A stretch of 27,460 bases of DNA from Chara braunii (Eukaryota > Streptophyta > Charophyceae > Charales > Characeae). Position 1 is the first letter of the stretch. The number at the start of each line of letters is the position of its first letter. Location: contig BFEA01000591.1 in NCBI GenBank assembly GCA_003427395.1, forward strand, positions 833,704-861,163. Reading direction: 5' to 3'. The notes under the pieces are model-generated. The model ran no database searches. It worked only from the letters and a program-made list of their open reading frames with translations, and had not been told where the DNA came from. This document shows, in pieces, positions 27,402 through 27,460 of this stretch. The position numbers and the translations under genes are program-made.

Positions 27402-27460
<59 letters not shown>
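27298..27460 (+). other. Start of intron 1, possible 8-nt microexon, (CT)n tracts
   Basis: GTATGT opens an intron at 27298. After a (CT)n tract (about 27,328-27,354) comes CTCCAG, then CGCAACAG (27374-27381), then GTACGT, a second strong 5' splice site. An 8-base exon there would complete 46 codons in phase 0 without a stop. This is speculative. The window ends in another long (CT)n run (27,404-27,460). Confidence 0.3.
27404..27460. repeat. (CT)n microsatellite at the window edge
   Basis: Uninterrupted CT repeats from about 27,404 to the last base. The true end is outside the window. Confidence 0.95.

Overview
This is eukaryotic nuclear DNA of plant or streptophyte-alga type. It holds microsatellites, tRNA-headed SINEs, a fold-back element, decayed LINEs and a Ty3/gypsy LTR retrotransposon. 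No bacterial operon, rRNA, CRISPR array or complete functional tRNA gene was seen. The gypsy Gag/Pol wording resembles elements I recall from charophyte (Chara-like) genomes. That assignment is from memory and was not tested.

Layout. 1-1,860: CA and GA/GAA repeats, a 78-bp tandem repeat, an imperfect hairpin and a worn SINE scrap. 1,862-2,340: a well-preserved SINE with A and B boxes, an A-rich tail and a 13-bp target-site duplication. 3,188-4,253: an unrecognised broken reading frame with Asn-rich repeat modules. 4,998-5,134: a repeat ending in poly(A), seen again at 16.3-16.5 kb and inverted at 17.2 kb. 6,015-6,281: a fold-back MITE-like element. 7.1-8.9 kb: a SINE scrap, a minus-strand LINE reverse-transcriptase remnant, stacked hairpins beside a tRNA-like promoter, and a compound microsatellite. 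9.6-16.5 kb: one LINE remnant followed by a longer, inactive LINE of the same family (Gln-rich ORF1, APE endonuclease, reverse transcriptase, 3' tail), both on the plus strand. 16.5-20 kb: mostly featureless.

20,702-26,280 on the minus strand carries gag and pol of a dead chromovirus-like gypsy element, in the order Gag with CCHC knuckle, protease, RT, RNase H, integrase, chromodomain-like tail. It has about 17 in-frame stops and several frameshifts. The stops are mainly TAG, then TGA, as expected from deamination of methylated CAG and CGA codons. No matching LTR pair is visible.

The right edge probably holds the only host gene seen. An array of about 15 GGTCAA-like units spaced near 11 bp (26,868-27,032) is followed by a pyrimidine-rich leader and a first exon (27,168-27,297). 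That exon encodes a plastid-transit-like N-terminus and ends at a strong 5' splice site. The gypsy gag start and this exon point away from each other, about 0.9 kb apart, so the dead element abuts the gene's promoter side.
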